From NCBI RefSeq assembly GCF_046115515.1, contig NZ_CP175953.1: 64,000 bases of DNA; one strand, 5' to 3'. The translations under genes and the position numbers were made by a program. Every line of letters begins with the position of its first letter. The stretch's first letter is position 1. Origin of the DNA: Gracilimonas sp017641085 (GTDB lineage: Bacteria > Bacteroidota > Rhodothermia > Balneolales > Balneolaceae). The notes beneath the pieces were generated by a model, which saw only the letters and a list, made by a program, of their open reading frames with translations, did no database searches and was not told the origin of the DNA. Of this stretch, positions 1 through 8,449 are shown in pieces.

Positions 1-1121
1 CCGGCACCAAAAATAACGGTAAGTGTTTGATTAGCTTCTTTCACAGAAGAAAGGGTAGAGCAAACGTTTTCAAGGGCGTTCGGGGTGTGTGCATAATCCA
101 CAATTACTTTAGGGAGGTTATCCCCTTCAACAGTAACCGGTTCCATGCGTCCGGGCGCCCCTTTGGCATTACTTAATGCGGCTGTAATATCTTTGGCTTC
201 CAGACCCAGTGCCCGGCAAATAAGAAATGCTTCACCTACATTATAGGCGTTAAAGGTTCCTATAAGAGGACTCTCAATTTTTTCCTCATTCACGACAATG
301 GTAATTCCATCAGAAGAATTCTTCAGGATATGCGCCGATTCATTATCAAAGCTGAGCAATGATTTCCCGGCTTTGCAATCCTTCAGCATAAACTCACCCT
401 GCACATCATCAGCGTTTATTACAGCGGTTGAGGATTCGGGGAGATTGTCGAATAAAATCTTTTTGGCCTTTGCGTATTGATCCAGGTTTTCATGATAGTC
501 AAGATGATCCTGGCTGAGATTCGTGAAAGCAGCAACATCAAAATCAATTCCGGCCACCCGGTCCTGATCTAAAGCATGAGATGAAACTTCCATAACCAGG
601 TAATCAGAACCGGCTTCTACCATTGTTTTCATGTCATTGGCAAGTTCAATAGGGTCGGAAGTGGTAAGCTTGCTGTCGAGTACTTCTTCTAAAATTCGTT
701 TACTTACCGTTCCAAGGAGCGAGGCTTTCTCACCACAGGCGCGTAAAACCTGGTACACCAGGGTTGCGGTAGTGGTCTTACCGTTGGTTCCGGTAATGCC
801 AATCACTTTGAGCTGTTCTGCCGGGTTCCCCGCAAAAGCCTGGGCAATAGGTCCGGCCAGTTTCTGTGTGTTTTCAACTTCAATCACACATACATCAGCT
901 TCAGTATAGTAGGATTCCTCACAGATAATAACTTTGGCACCACGACCGATGGCATCTTCTAAAAACATGTGCCCGTCAACCTGTGTGCCGCGAATGGCGA
1001 TAAAGACAGTACCTTCCTTCACCTCACGAGAATCGATGGCGAACGTAGTTATCTCACCATCAAAATCTTTGTTTGTGACGTGCAGCGGGTTACAAATTTC
1101 TATGAGTTTATCTATCGTCAA
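1..1121 (-). CDS. murE: UDP-N-acetylmuramoyl-tripeptide synthetase MurE, N-terminal part (runs off the window)
   Basis: MurE adds the third amino acid, usually meso-diaminopimelate, to UDP-MurNAc-L-Ala-D-Glu in the cytoplasm. I translated the minus strand by hand. The N-terminal Mur domain is followed by the ATP-binding loop GITGTNGKTTT at residues 108-118, then TSDPIELA, EVSSHALDQDR and FTNLSQDHLDYH, all typical of MurE. The reading frame continues past base 1, so about the last quarter of the protein is missing. The start is taken as TTG at 1121-1119, directly after the TAA of the upstream penicillin-binding protein gene, with no gap. No ATG fits as well, and the direct junction suggests translational coupling. 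It is the last visible gene of the mraZ-rsmH-ftsL-ftsI-murE cluster. Which diamino acid is added cannot be decided because the C-terminal specificity region lies outside the window. Confidence 0.93.
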   Translation of the reverse strand, partial: MTIDKLIEICNPLHVTNKDFDGEITTFAIDSREVKEGTVFIAIRGTQVDGHMFLEDAIGRGAKVIICEESYYTEADVCVIEVENTQKLAGPIAQAFAGNPAEQLKVIGITGTNGKTTTATLVYQVLRACGEKASLLGTVSKRILEEVLDSKLTTSDPIELANDMKTMVEAGSDYLVMEVSSHALDQDRVAGIDFDVAAFTNLSQDHLDYHENLDQYAKAKKILFDNLPESSTAVINADDVQGEFMLKDCKAGKSLLSFDNESAHILKNSSDGITIVVNEEKIESPLIGTFNAYNVGEAFLICRALGLEAKDITAALSNAKGAPGRMEPVTVEGDNLPKVIVDYAHTPNALENVCSTLSSVKEANQTLTVIFGA

Positions 1122-3293
1122 TTATCGCTTTTCAGTTTGAGTGAGTAATTCCAGTGATTTCGCTTTACCGCGAATCGTTACGCTATATCCTTTCCGAAGG
1201 TGTTCCCCTTTTTTGGGATACTGCGCAAATACGGTTCCTGAACCAATAATCTCGGTTTCGAGTCCACGCTCGGTAAGCAGGTTGGTGGCCTGACGCATGT
1301 TCATGCCAATCAGGTCAGGAATCTCAGCATATCCGTCTTTCACTTTTGCACTGTCAGAAGGCGCATAAGTTTCCGAAAGCGTTAAAGAAATTTCTTGTCC
1401 AATGTTTATTTGAGTGCCTGCTTCAGGAGTTTGCTTCGTGATATAGCCGGCTTTACCATTTACTTCATAAGGAATGTTCAACCCGGCGAGTAATTCAATA
1501 GCTTGTTTCTTTTTAAGTCCTTTCAAATACGGAACCTGCACAAAATCCGGATTCTGCTCTTCACCAACTTTCATATTCTGCTGAATGTTGTTATCCAGTC
1601 CCGCAATTCGCTTAGCCACATTTTGAAAAATCGGTGCGGCGGTAAACCCTCCATAACCACTTGTTCGGGGTTCATCCAAAAGAATCAGGCATACATATTG
1701 GGGATCTTCAACCGGGAAGAAGCCTACGAATGAGCCCCGATAATTATTGGTGTACCGGCCGTTAACCACTTTCTTGGCGGTTCCGGTTTTTCCGGCTATT
1801 CTCAGCCCGTTCACCTGGGCGAGGTCACCCGTTCCGGCATCAGCAACTACACTTTCAAAAATGGGATACAGTTTGTCTAAAGTAGATTTTTTGGCGATTC
1901 GGCGGATTTCTACCGGTTCGTGTTCAGAAACAACGTCCCCGTTTTTGTCCTCAATTCGCTCCACCAGGTAAGGCCGCATCATCTTTCCGTTGTTCGCAAA
2001 AGCCGCATAAGCCTGTGCGATTTGCAGCGGAGTGGTTTGGATTTCATATCCGTGCGACATCCAGGGCAGCGTTACCAAACTCCATTCGTAAGGTTTTGCA
2101 AGCCTTCCCTCCACTTCACCAATCAGGTCGATGTTGGTGCTGGAGCCAAAACCCATATTTCGGGCATACTGGTAAAAGACTTCCTTGTCCATCCGCATGG
2201 CAATTTCTGCCGTTGCTACGTTGGATGATTTCTGGATAACCTCTTTAAAGGTAAGGTCGCCCAGCGGATCATGATCTCTTAGTACAAGGTCATGGATTAC
2301 AACTTCACCGTCATCGGGTGTCTCAAAAACTTCATTAAAATCAACCACACCTTGTTCTACAGCAGCAATGGCTGTAACCAGTTTGAAGGTAGAACCGGGC
2401 TCGATCATGTCAGAAATAGCGAAGTTCCGGCGGTTTTCTTCATTGTTACTCCCGGGATAGTTGGGATCGAAAGTGGGATAATTTGCCAGGGCTTTAATGG
2501 CTCCGGTTTTAGGGTCCAGGATGATGCCCGTCCCGTAATTGGCAAGATGCTTATCCACGCCGGCCTTTAGCTCATCTTCGAGGATGGCCTGCAGGTAGGC
2601 ATCGATGGTGGTATGTAATGAGTATCCGTTGCGGGGAAGTTTTTTGGGTGCCCCTACATATTCGAAAATTCGGTTGAACGGATCGCGGCGTACCTGGCGG
2701 ACACCATCTTCTCCTTTTAATTCCTCATTATAATAGGCCTCCAGTCCAATTCGCCCGTTGGTTTCATGGTTTACAAACCCTAAGGTGTGGGCCGCAAGCG
2801 TTCCGAAGGTATATTTACGCCGGTAGTTTTCTTCCAGGATAACGCCATCAATATCCAGAGCTTTGATCTGATCTTTGGCTAATACCGACAAGTTGGTTTC
2901 AAGAACGATGTAGCGGGAGCGGGCAGGTGCTGAATTTATTTTTGTTCTATAAAAAGAGTCACTCTTTTTGGTTAAAGCGGATAGTTTGGTGATCAGCTGC
3001 TCAACCTGCTCTTTGGGTACGCCGGCTTTCCCGTTTACCGTTACTTTAGGGTCAAAAGCCAGTTTGTAGTCCACGGCATTGGTTGCCAGCAGGGTGCCAT
3101 TGGCATCATAGATGTTGCCGCGCTGGGCAGGTATCGGGATCTGATCCACGGCTTGCTTGCTCCAGAGTTCGCGCAATTCTTCTCCTTCCACATAATTAAT
3201 GCGAATGAGCTGGAAACCCAAGGCGCAGGGGATGAGGAGTATCAACCCTAGAACGATAAACATTCGGCTTAATATGGCAGTGCGTTCATCCAT
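1122..3293 (-). CDS. ftsI: Division-specific penicillin-binding protein (FtsI/PBP3 type) with two PASTA domains
   Basis: This is the septal peptidoglycan transpeptidase. A single membrane anchor lies at about residues 10-30, followed by a PBP dimerisation domain to about 220 and the transpeptidase domain. The acyl-enzyme motif S301-T-F-K304 lies in EPGSTFKL, the second motif SSN is at 356-358 and KTGT is at 502-505, so all three catalytic motifs are intact. Two PASTA domains follow, at about 583-640 and 655-708. C-terminal PASTA repeats are familiar in Gram-positive PBPs and in SpoVD-like proteins, and are also found in Bacteroidota FtsI. The gene starts 5 bases after ftsL and ends exactly where murE begins, in the standard division-cluster order. 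FtsI is assigned rather than an elongation PBP because of the flanking ftsL and murE genes. Confidence 0.95.
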   Translation of the reverse strand: MDERTAILSRMFIVLGLILLIPCALGFQLIRINYVEGEELRELWSKQAVDQIPIPAQRGNIYDANGTLLATNAVDYKLAFDPKVTVNGKAGVPKEQVEQLITKLSALTKKSDSFYRTKINSAPARSRYIVLETNLSVLAKDQIKALDIDGVILEENYRRKYTFGTLAAHTLGFVNHETNGRIGLEAYYNEELKGEDGVRQVRRDPFNRIFEYVGAPKKLPRNGYSLHTTIDAYLQAILEDELKAGVDKHLANYGTGIILDPKTGAIKALANYPTFDPNYPGSNNEENRRNFAISDMIEPGSTFKLVTAIAAVEQGVVDFNEVFETPDDGEVVIHDLVLRDHDPLGDLTFKEVIQKSSNVATAEIAMRMDKEVFYQYARNMGFGSSTNIDLIGEVEGRLAKPYEWSLVTLPWMSHGYEIQTTPLQIAQAYAAFANNGKMMRPYLVERIEDKNGDVVSEHEPVEIRRIAKKSTLDKLYPIFESVVADAGTGDLAQVNGLRIAGKTGTAKKVVNGRYTNNYRGSFVGFFPVEDPQYVCLILLDEPRTSGYGGFTAAPIFQNVAKRIAGLDNNIQQNMKVGEEQNPDFVQVPYLKGLKKKQAIELLAGLNIPYEVNGKAGYITKQTPEAGTQINIGQEISLTLSETYAPSDSAKVKDGYAEIPDLIGMNMRQATNLLTERGLETEIIGSGTVFAQYPKKGEHLRKGYSVTIRGKAKSLELLTQTEKR

Positions 3294-3298
3294 CAGTA

Positions 3299-3709
3299 CT
3301 AATCCTTTTTTATGATGATGACTTTATCTGCCGGACCGCCGTTTACGAAACCCTGTTCTTCGGCTTTTCGGTATATCTCGGCCGGACCGATCATTCGGTC
3401 GTAGCGAAGTTTGAGCTCATCGTACTGAGCCCGTGCCCGATTGTATTCCGCCTCCAGCGTCTGAACTTCATCTAACAGCCGCTGGGTTGAGAATACATGG
3501 GTAAGATAGAGCAAACCCAGTGCCCCGATGATGATACTTCCTACAATCACCTTCCAGGGTTTGACCTTGGGGAGGCCAATTTTGGAGTTCGCTTTTGCAG
3601 TATGCTTTGTCCGACTTTGTTTTGGGGAGGAAGATTTATTGTCGGGCAGAGATACTTTGCGAAGGTTGGGACGAATGTCATGCTTTTTAAGTGGGGATTG
3701 CACGATCAT
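3299..3709 (-). CDS. ftsL: FtsL-like cell division protein
   Basis: This is a 136-residue bitopic membrane protein with a basic, Ser/Lys-rich cytoplasmic N-terminus (about 1-52), one transmembrane helix at about 54-72 (VGSIIIGALGLLYLTHVF), and an extracytoplasmic heptad-rich segment at about 75-110 (EVQTLEAEYNRARAQYDELK) predicted to form a coiled coil. That architecture, plus its place between rsmH and ftsI, is the basis for the call, since FtsL proteins are poorly conserved in sequence. FtsL belongs to the FtsQLB complex that activates FtsWI at the septum. Its ATG overlaps the rsmH stop by 4 bases (ATGA), so the two are probably translationally coupled. Confidence 0.8.
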   Translation of the reverse strand: MIVQSPLKKHDIRPNLRKVSLPDNKSSSPKQSRTKHTAKANSKIGLPKVKPWKVIVGSIIIGALGLLYLTHVFSTQRLLDEVQTLEAEYNRARAQYDELKLRYDRMIGPAEIYRKAEEQGFVNGGPADKVIIIKKD

Positions 3710-4632
3710 GAGTCGCCTCCTTCTATCTTCTCGGCTATCCGAAGTTTAGCGCTTCGGGAGGCCGGGTTTACGGAAACCTCTTCTTTTTTGGGGGTAATAA
3801 CCTGCTTGTTTACAGGCTTTATGGGGGATATCGGGTTTCCATAAAAGTCTTTTTCCACTTTACCTTCGAAGTTACCGGCTTTGAAAAAACGTTTTACGAT
3901 ACGGTCTTCGAGAGAGTGGTACGAAATAGCTACAATACGTCCGCCGGGCTTCAGAACTTCCAGTGATTCTTCCATTACTCGCTTAAGCATATCAAGCTCG
4001 CGGTTAACCTCAATGCGAATACCCTGAAATACCCGCGCCAGTGATTTCACTTCAAATCGTTTGTTTACAACGGATGAAACTACATCACGAAGTTCGCCGG
4101 TAGTTTCGATTGGGCGTTTTTCGATGATGGCCCGGGCAATTTGCCGGCTCTGCTTTTCTTCTCCATAGTGGAAGATGACATCGCGCAGCTTTTCGTATTC
4201 ATATTCATTAACCACCTGGTAAGCAGATACACCGGAAAGATTTCCCATTCTCATATCAAGCGGTCCGTCTTCCTGAAAGCTGAATCCCCGTTCTGCTTCT
4301 TTAATCTGGTGGGTTGAAACTCCTAAATCCAAAAGGATTCCGGCTACCTGTCCGTGGGTTTGGGGAGGTAGAAGGGTGGACAGGTAGCCAAAATTACCTT
4401 TTATGGGGGTAAAACGGGGGTCATCGCCAATATTGGATGAAGCAGCTTCAAGCGCCTCATCGTCCTGATCGATGCCGTATAGCCGTCCGTTTTCACCAAG
4501 GTGTTTTAAAATTTCTTTGGAATGGCCACCTCCGCCAAGTGTACCATCTATATACAGGCCATCCTTGTCGGTGATAAGTCCTTCTACCGATTCATCGAGC
4601 AAAACCGGGATATGTTGGTGGTATGTCGTCAT
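3706..4632 (-). CDS. rsmH: 16S rRNA (cytosine(1402)-N(4))-methyltransferase RsmH
   Basis: RsmH (formerly MraW) uses S-adenosylmethionine to N4-methylate C1402 of 16S rRNA. The protein opens with YHQHIPVLLDESVEGL and carries the SAM-binding stretch DGTLGGGGHS, then GILLDLGVSTHQI and RGFSFQEDGPLDMRM, and ends with AISYHSLEDRIVKRFF and the NPASRSAKLR tail, all family hallmarks. The chosen start is ATG at 4632, one base beyond the mraZ stop. An in-frame start at 4659 would add nine residues and overlap mraZ by 26 bases, but RsmH proteins normally begin just before HIPVLL. This gives 308 residues, the usual size. It is the second gene of the division cluster and overlaps ftsL by 4 bases. Confidence 0.96.
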   Translation of the reverse strand: MTTYHQHIPVLLDESVEGLITDKDGLYIDGTLGGGGHSKEILKHLGENGRLYGIDQDDEALEAASSNIGDDPRFTPIKGNFGYLSTLLPPQTHGQVAGILLDLGVSTHQIKEAERGFSFQEDGPLDMRMGNLSGVSAYQVVNEYEYEKLRDVIFHYGEEKQSRQIARAIIEKRPIETTGELRDVVSSVVNKRFEVKSLARVFQGIRIEVNRELDMLKRVMEESLEVLKPGGRIVAISYHSLEDRIVKRFFKAGNFEGKVEKDFYGNPISPIKPVNKQVITPKKEEVSVNPASRSAKLRIAEKIEGGDS

Positions 4633-4633
4633 C

Positions 4634-5101
4634 TCAAGCACCATCGGTTTCCGGTTCATCTCCCATCACTTGTTCAAAAATCTCTTCGAACGCATCGTCG
4701 TCCAGCGCTTCATCAACCTCGGCCAATTTCTCAGGATCCCATACCTCTATATACTCGCCCATTCCGAGGAATACGGCTTTTCCATTAATCTTTGCGTATT
4801 CAGTGAGGTCAGAGGGCAGGGCTATCCGGTTTTGCTTATCAAGGGACACATCTTCCGCGTAGCGCAGGAAGTTTCGTTTAGCCAGGCGGCCTTTTTTTGT
4901 GAAGTTATTTATGCGCGACAGTTTCTCTTCAACATTCGACCACTCGTCTTCGGGATATAAATAAAGACAGGGTTCCTGTCCGCGTACAATAGTGAAGCGT
5001 TCTTGTGCGGCGGGGCTTAAAGATTTGCGTAACTTGGCAGGGAAGGCTACGCGGCCTTTGGCATCTATACTATGCTCGTATTGTCCTTTAAAACTTGGCA
5101 C
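4634..5101 (-). CDS. mraZ: Transcriptional regulator MraZ
   Basis: MraZ is an AbrB-fold, ring-forming DNA-binding protein that regulates the division/cell-wall operon it heads. This 155-residue protein has the two tandem half-domains, each with its DxxxR signature: DAKGRVAFPAKLR near residue 14 and DKQNRIALPSDL near residue 90. The acidic C-terminal tail (DEALDDDAFEEIFEQ) is longer than in E. coli MraZ, but Bacteroidota members often have extensions. It is the first gene of the minus-strand cluster. Three 10-bp-spaced MraZ boxes lie in its own leader at 5153-5178, supporting autoregulation. Confidence 0.95.
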   Translation of the reverse strand: MPSFKGQYEHSIDAKGRVAFPAKLRKSLSPAAQERFTIVRGQEPCLYLYPEDEWSNVEEKLSRINNFTKKGRLAKRNFLRYAEDVSLDKQNRIALPSDLTEYAKINGKAVFLGMGEYIEVWDPEKLAEVDEALDDDAFEEIFEQVMGDEPETDGA

Positions 5102-5152
5102 GATATCCCTGCGTGTTTTAGATTGCTTAAATTAGATCAAAAGGAGAGCAGT

Positions 5153-5178
5153 CCCCACTATCTCCCACTTCACCCCAC
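5153..5178 (-). promoter_or_regulatory. Three MraZ boxes
   Basis: On the minus strand, GTGGGG, GTGGGA and GTGGGG occur with exactly 10-bp periodicity (plus-strand CCCCAC at 5153, TCCCAC at 5163, CCCCAC at 5173), 50-80 bases upstream of the mraZ start. Known MraZ operators are repeats of TGGGN separated by five bases, one per helical turn, which this matches. A weaker fourth element (GTGGTA, plus-strand 5193-5198) keeps the phase. The boxes sit just downstream of the putative -10 element, a position suited to repression of initiation or early elongation. Confidence 0.82.
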
Positions 5179-5208
5179 AATGTACCCTAAAGTACCACTT
5201 TGTGTCAA
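5179..5208 (-). promoter_or_regulatory. Putative promoter of the mraZ operon
   Basis: Reading the minus strand, TTGACA (5208-5203) is followed after 17-18 bases by TACATT (5184-5179), which also resembles the Bacteroidota -7 element TAnnTTTG. It lies directly upstream of the MraZ boxes and about 80 bases from the mraZ ATG. Inferred from motif and position only. Confidence 0.55.
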
Positions 5209-5446
5209 GAGCTTTCCCTCAGAAAGTTAAATCAATGCCGGTGTGGGTTTTTTGCCTATTGAAGCAACTTTTTTAAAAGCCAAACATATCTTGTATATAT
5301 ATAGGGTGAATGCCTTCTATACCGGATTGAAGATTATTCAGTGCGGAAAATGAGGGGTAATTTTTGGGTTGTGGGAGAGTGTGGAAGACTATTTAAGAGC
5401 GGCCTTTCAATCGAGTATATATAAAGGAATAAACAGCCGAGAAAAC
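5209..5446. other. Intergenic stretch without recognised features
   Basis: The 238 bases between the mraZ promoter and the end of the next gene contain runs such as tatatatatag near 5294 and no convincing coding frame, RNA fold or terminator. It lies upstream of mraZ and downstream of the converging carboxypeptidase-regulatory-domain gene. Confidence 0.5.
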
Positions 5447-6538
5447 CTAATTCTTATAATACTCTATAGGTAAAAGATTAGCTATCAGGTGCGAAGCCCA
5501 AACTCCATCGAGTCGTAATGACTTTGGGTTTTTCAGTTTCCCATCTTCAGTAACTATAAATACACCTACCTCTGTGAGGGGAGTAATCCGGGAGCGTTCT
5601 CTCTGATGAAAGTTGTTATTTTTATCTCCGTATAAAACGTCAACGGGGTCTTCAAGACGATACACTTTTACACCCTGCTCATTTGTGATGTTTTCCTCGG
5701 GGGTGGTTTTTATAAACTCATTAATGGTAAACGGATCAAAACTGCCCAGGTACACCACCTCAAAATCATTGACTCGCAGGTTGTCGTTATACAAACTAAT
5801 CAGGAAATGCTCGAAGGAGCCTCTGTATGCTCGTTCCCGATTGGTATTCCAGCTATTGATGTCCGAATTTTTTTCCGGCGGCATTTCTGTAAAACTGGAA
5901 TAGTAAGTGTAAGCACTGGCATCTTCATTTTTAAACAAGGTGAAATTCACCAGGTCAATTTCAATTTCGTATCCAAGAGCATCGTTTTTGACAATCAAAG
6001 GCTGGGAGGCAGTGGCCACCAGATTATCATTTTTATCTGTTTCAAAACTTATGCTCCACGGATTCTCAATGGATGTTTGCTGAGCCAGGGCATCATCACC
6101 GATAAAATATCTTCTGAACTTCCCGAAGTTATTCAGCCACTCTTTATTTGAGGTTGATACATTCACCTGGTCCAGATCAAATTGATTGGGCTCCATCTCA
6201 AAAACAAAAGTCAGCGACGTATTCTCTTCATCAAGGTCAATCAATTTAGCATTGGTTTTAAATCCCAAAAAACTAACAACCAGGGTTTTTTCACCACTCA
6301 TCTTTGTGGTGAAGCTAAACTCTCCATTACGATCGGTGGCCGTGCCTACTTTGGTTTGTGAAATGTAAACATGAGCGGAAACCAGCGGCGAGCCATTCTC
6401 TTTATCTAAAACCCGTCCCTGTATTGTGATGGATTTTGAAGACTGCCCGATAACAGATACAAAGGGAAATGCCACAAATAACAGAACCGCAGGCAGGACA
6501 ACACAGGCGATTATATTTTTCTTGAGAAAGCTGGGCAT
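5447..6538 (-). CDS. Secreted protein with carboxypeptidase regulatory-like domain
   Basis: The preferred start, ATG at 6538 (MPSFLKKNIIACVV), gives a signal peptide ending near VIGQS. A longer in-frame start at 6610 would put 24 unlikely residues in front. After the signal comes a CarboxypepD_reg-like beta-sandwich (ITIQGRVLDKENGSPLVSAHVYI through KTLVVSFLGFKT). In Bacteroidota this module often precedes TonB-dependent receptors, but here it stands alone. The remaining 250 or so residues include LDQVNVSTSNKEWLNNFGKFRRYFIG, which resembles other Bacteroidota envelope proteins built as a regulatory-like domain plus an uncharacterised beta-rich domain. It is probably exported to the periplasm or surface; function unknown. 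Confidence 0.72.
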   Translation of the reverse strand: MPSFLKKNIIACVVLPAVLLFVAFPFVSVIGQSSKSITIQGRVLDKENGSPLVSAHVYISQTKVGTATDRNGEFSFTTKMSGEKTLVVSFLGFKTNAKLIDLDEENTSLTFVFEMEPNQFDLDQVNVSTSNKEWLNNFGKFRRYFIGDDALAQQTSIENPWSISFETDKNDNLVATASQPLIVKNDALGYEIEIDLVNFTLFKNEDASAYTYYSSFTEMPPEKNSDINSWNTNRERAYRGSFEHFLISLYNDNLRVNDFEVVYLGSFDPFTINEFIKTTPEENITNEQGVKVYRLEDPVDVLYGDKNNNFHQRERSRITPLTEVGVFIVTEDGKLKNPKSLRLDGVWASHLIANLLPIEYYKN

Positions 6539-6626
6539 TTCAAAATGTTTATAAGAGTAAAAGGTAGAATGTACTTTAAGACATTGCCTAAAACAATGAT
6601 CACCTATCAATACATCAGAACGTATG

Positions 6627-7766
6627 CTACGGTTCCAGCAGGTTATACTTTTCCATGATCTCCAATACCTCCGGTATGGGAAGAGCCTGTTGGGTGTGGC
6701 CGAGGTCTCCGGTTACCGTGGTAGCCATAAACAGGGAATTCAGGATGGCTTCTTCGGTTGCTTCTACAGCTGCAAGAAAAAGAGGGGTGGTAGCCGAGTT
6801 TTTAAGTTCCGTATAGGTTTGGGTTGAGCCGGAGGTTGCCCCTTCAATACGTACATCTTCATGGGTTGAAAAAGCAATCACATAATCTCCACTTCCATTA
6901 GAGGCAAAGCCACCCACCCGGGATATTCCAAGAAATGCTCGCTTAGCCAGCCGCTCCAGGTTTCTGGAAAGCAGAGGGGCATCAGTAGCGACGATAATCA
7001 TTACAGAACCATCCACATCATATGGCACTTCGCTGGACAGATAATGATTCTCAAGCTCTTCCCCAACCGGTGCACCATCTATGGTTAACACTCCGCCAAA
7101 ATTTGACTGAACCAATACCCCAACCGTATATCCACCAACCTTGGCAGGCAGCTGACGGGATGAGGTTCCGATTCCGCCTTTAAATCCCAATGCCGAAGTT
7201 CCGGTTCCGGCACCTACACTTCCTTCTTCAACCGAACCTGACCGGGCATTTTTAATGGCTTCAAAAACATCCTGCATAGTCACATGCCGCCCGCGGATAT
7301 CATTCAGCCATCCATCATTGGTTTCTCCAACCACCGGGTTTACTGAACGTACATTTTCATTCCCTGGCTGACGTAAAATGTAATCTGTTATACCGTTTGC
7401 TACTGTATGAATACTAAGCGTATTAGTAAGCCCGATGGGAGTTTCAATTTCGCCCAGTTCCCTGATTTGTGTAAAGCCTAATGCTTTTCCGAAGCCATTG
7501 CCAACATAAACAGCTGCCGGAACCCGGCTTTTGAACAGACCTCCATCATGGGGCAAAATCATGGTTACCCCGGTTCGGATGTTTTCACCCTCAATGATCG
7601 TTTTATGCCCAACCTGAACGCCTTCCACATCGGTTATGGCATTCAACGGACCCGGAGTTAAAATACCCGGTTTAATCCCAAGGTCGCGGGGGCGTTGACG
7701 ATCCTGTGAGAAGCCGCTATTAAAAGTGAATAATAAAATGAACAATATATAAGGTATCGATCTCAT
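6627..7766 (-). CDS. P1 family (DmpA/BapA-type) aminopeptidase, secreted
   Basis: This belongs to the DmpA/S58 family of N-terminal-nucleophile peptidases, which cleave themselves into two chains and hydrolyse N-terminal D- or beta-amino-acid residues. A signal peptide (MRSIPYILFILLFTFNSGFSQ) implies export. Family blocks are LTPGPLNAITDVEGVQVGH near 36-54, VVGETNDGWLND near 145, GAGTGTSALGFKGGIGTSS near 185-203, and VDGSVMIIVATDAPLL. In the last block, Gly253-Ser254 corresponds to the known self-cleavage site and catalytic serine. The 379-residue length and all blocks look intact. The substrate cannot be told from sequence. It shares strand with the preceding secreted protein, about 90 bases apart. 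Confidence 0.88.
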   Translation of the reverse strand: MRSIPYILFILLFTFNSGFSQDRQRPRDLGIKPGILTPGPLNAITDVEGVQVGHKTIIEGENIRTGVTMILPHDGGLFKSRVPAAVYVGNGFGKALGFTQIRELGEIETPIGLTNTLSIHTVANGITDYILRQPGNENVRSVNPVVGETNDGWLNDIRGRHVTMQDVFEAIKNARSGSVEEGSVGAGTGTSALGFKGGIGTSSRQLPAKVGGYTVGVLVQSNFGGVLTIDGAPVGEELENHYLSSEVPYDVDGSVMIIVATDAPLLSRNLERLAKRAFLGISRVGGFASNGSGDYVIAFSTHEDVRIEGATSGSTQTYTELKNSATTPLFLAAVEATEEAILNSLFMATTVTGDLGHTQQALPIPEVLEIMEKYNLLEP

Positions 7767-7849
7767 CAGGATTTCAGCTGATTAATATTTTTCTATTTTA
7801 AAGGAATGTCGTTTCAAAATGACAGATTTGCAAAAAGGGGAAAGAGAAG

Positions 7850-8449
7850 ATGAGTAAAAGACGGGGTAGGTATCGGACAGAAACTGTAAGGTTAAAATCA
7901 TGGGATTATGGTTGGAACGGGGTCTATTTTGTAACCATTTGCACGCATAATCGATTGAACTATTTCGGTGACATTGTCCATAACGTAGAGACACAAAATC
8001 TTGTGCATCTACGTTCAAATCAAAACATTCTGCAATTATCAGAAATAGGTAAAATTGCCGAATCTTGTTGGCGGACAATACCAGAACATTTTCCATTCGT
8101 AAAATTGGGTGAATTTGTCATTATGCCCAATCATGTTCATGGAATCATTATTATTAATAAAGAAAATGATAGCCGAAATAACGTGGATACACAAAACCGA
8201 GTCTATAAGACCCGGAGCCGTCAAAAATCACTAAACAAATTCGGACCTCAATCCAGGAACCTGCCTTCAATTATCCGGGGGTTCAAAATTGGAGTCACTA
8301 AAGGTGCCAGAAAAATTGATGCGGGTTTTAAATGGCAACCCAAATATTACGATCACATAATTAGAGATAGGAAATCATTTGAAACAATCTCAAACTATAT
8401 AAAGCGGAATCCCGAAAATTGGAAGACCGACGAGTACTTCAGCTCATGA
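7850..8449 (+). CDS. REP-associated tyrosine transposase (RAYT, Y1 family)
   Basis: RAYTs are domesticated IS200/IS605-like HUH/Y1 nucleases linked to dispersal of REP palindromes. The N-terminus (KRRGRYRTETVRLKSWDYGWNGVYFVTICTH) and the metal-binding MPNHVHGIIII are diagnostic. RNLPSIIRGFKIGVT and FKWQPKYYDHIIRD follow, with the candidate catalytic tyrosine in the latter. The gene is intact (199 residues) and ends exactly next to the stop of the converging hom gene. Two linker regions look inserted: residues 45-58 (HNVETQNLVHLRSN) and about 109-124 (NNVDTQNRVYKTRSRQ). The first is encoded by a REP-like hairpin at 7983-8014, and the second by a related, decayed sequence starting at 8181. Confidence 0.88.
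   Translation: MSKRRGRYRTETVRLKSWDYGWNGVYFVTICTHNRLNYFGDIVHNVETQNLVHLRSNQNILQLSEIGKIAESCWRTIPEHFPFVKLGEFVIMPNHVHGIIIINKENDSRNNVDTQNRVYKTRSRQKSLNKFGPQSRNLPSIIRGFKIGVTKGARKIDAGFKWQPKYYDHIIRDRKSFETISNYIKRNPENWKTDEYFSS
7983..8014 (+). repeat. REP-like hairpin embedded in the RAYT reading frame
   Basis: The arms ACGTAGAGACACAA (7983-7996) and TTGTGCATCTACGT (8001-8014) pair at 12 of 14 positions around a 4-base loop. The word CGTAGAGAC-CAAAA is common in dispersed palindromes of Bacteroidota and cyanobacteria (from general knowledge). It lies in frame and encodes ETQNLVHLR-type residues within the transposase. Confidence 0.7.
8181..8211 (+). repeat. Decayed second REP-like segment in the RAYT gene
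   Basis: ACGTGGATACACAAAA (8181-8196) matches the left arm of the 7983 hairpin at most positions, and the encoded NVDTQNRV parallels NVETQNLV. The right arm is lost. A short palindrome, GTCTATAAGAC, lies at 8201-8211. Confidence 0.5.

Noticed and set aside
4472..4960. 162-residue plus-strand reading frame
   Set aside because: Antisense to mraZ and rsmH, both clearly real; no motif in the antisense product.
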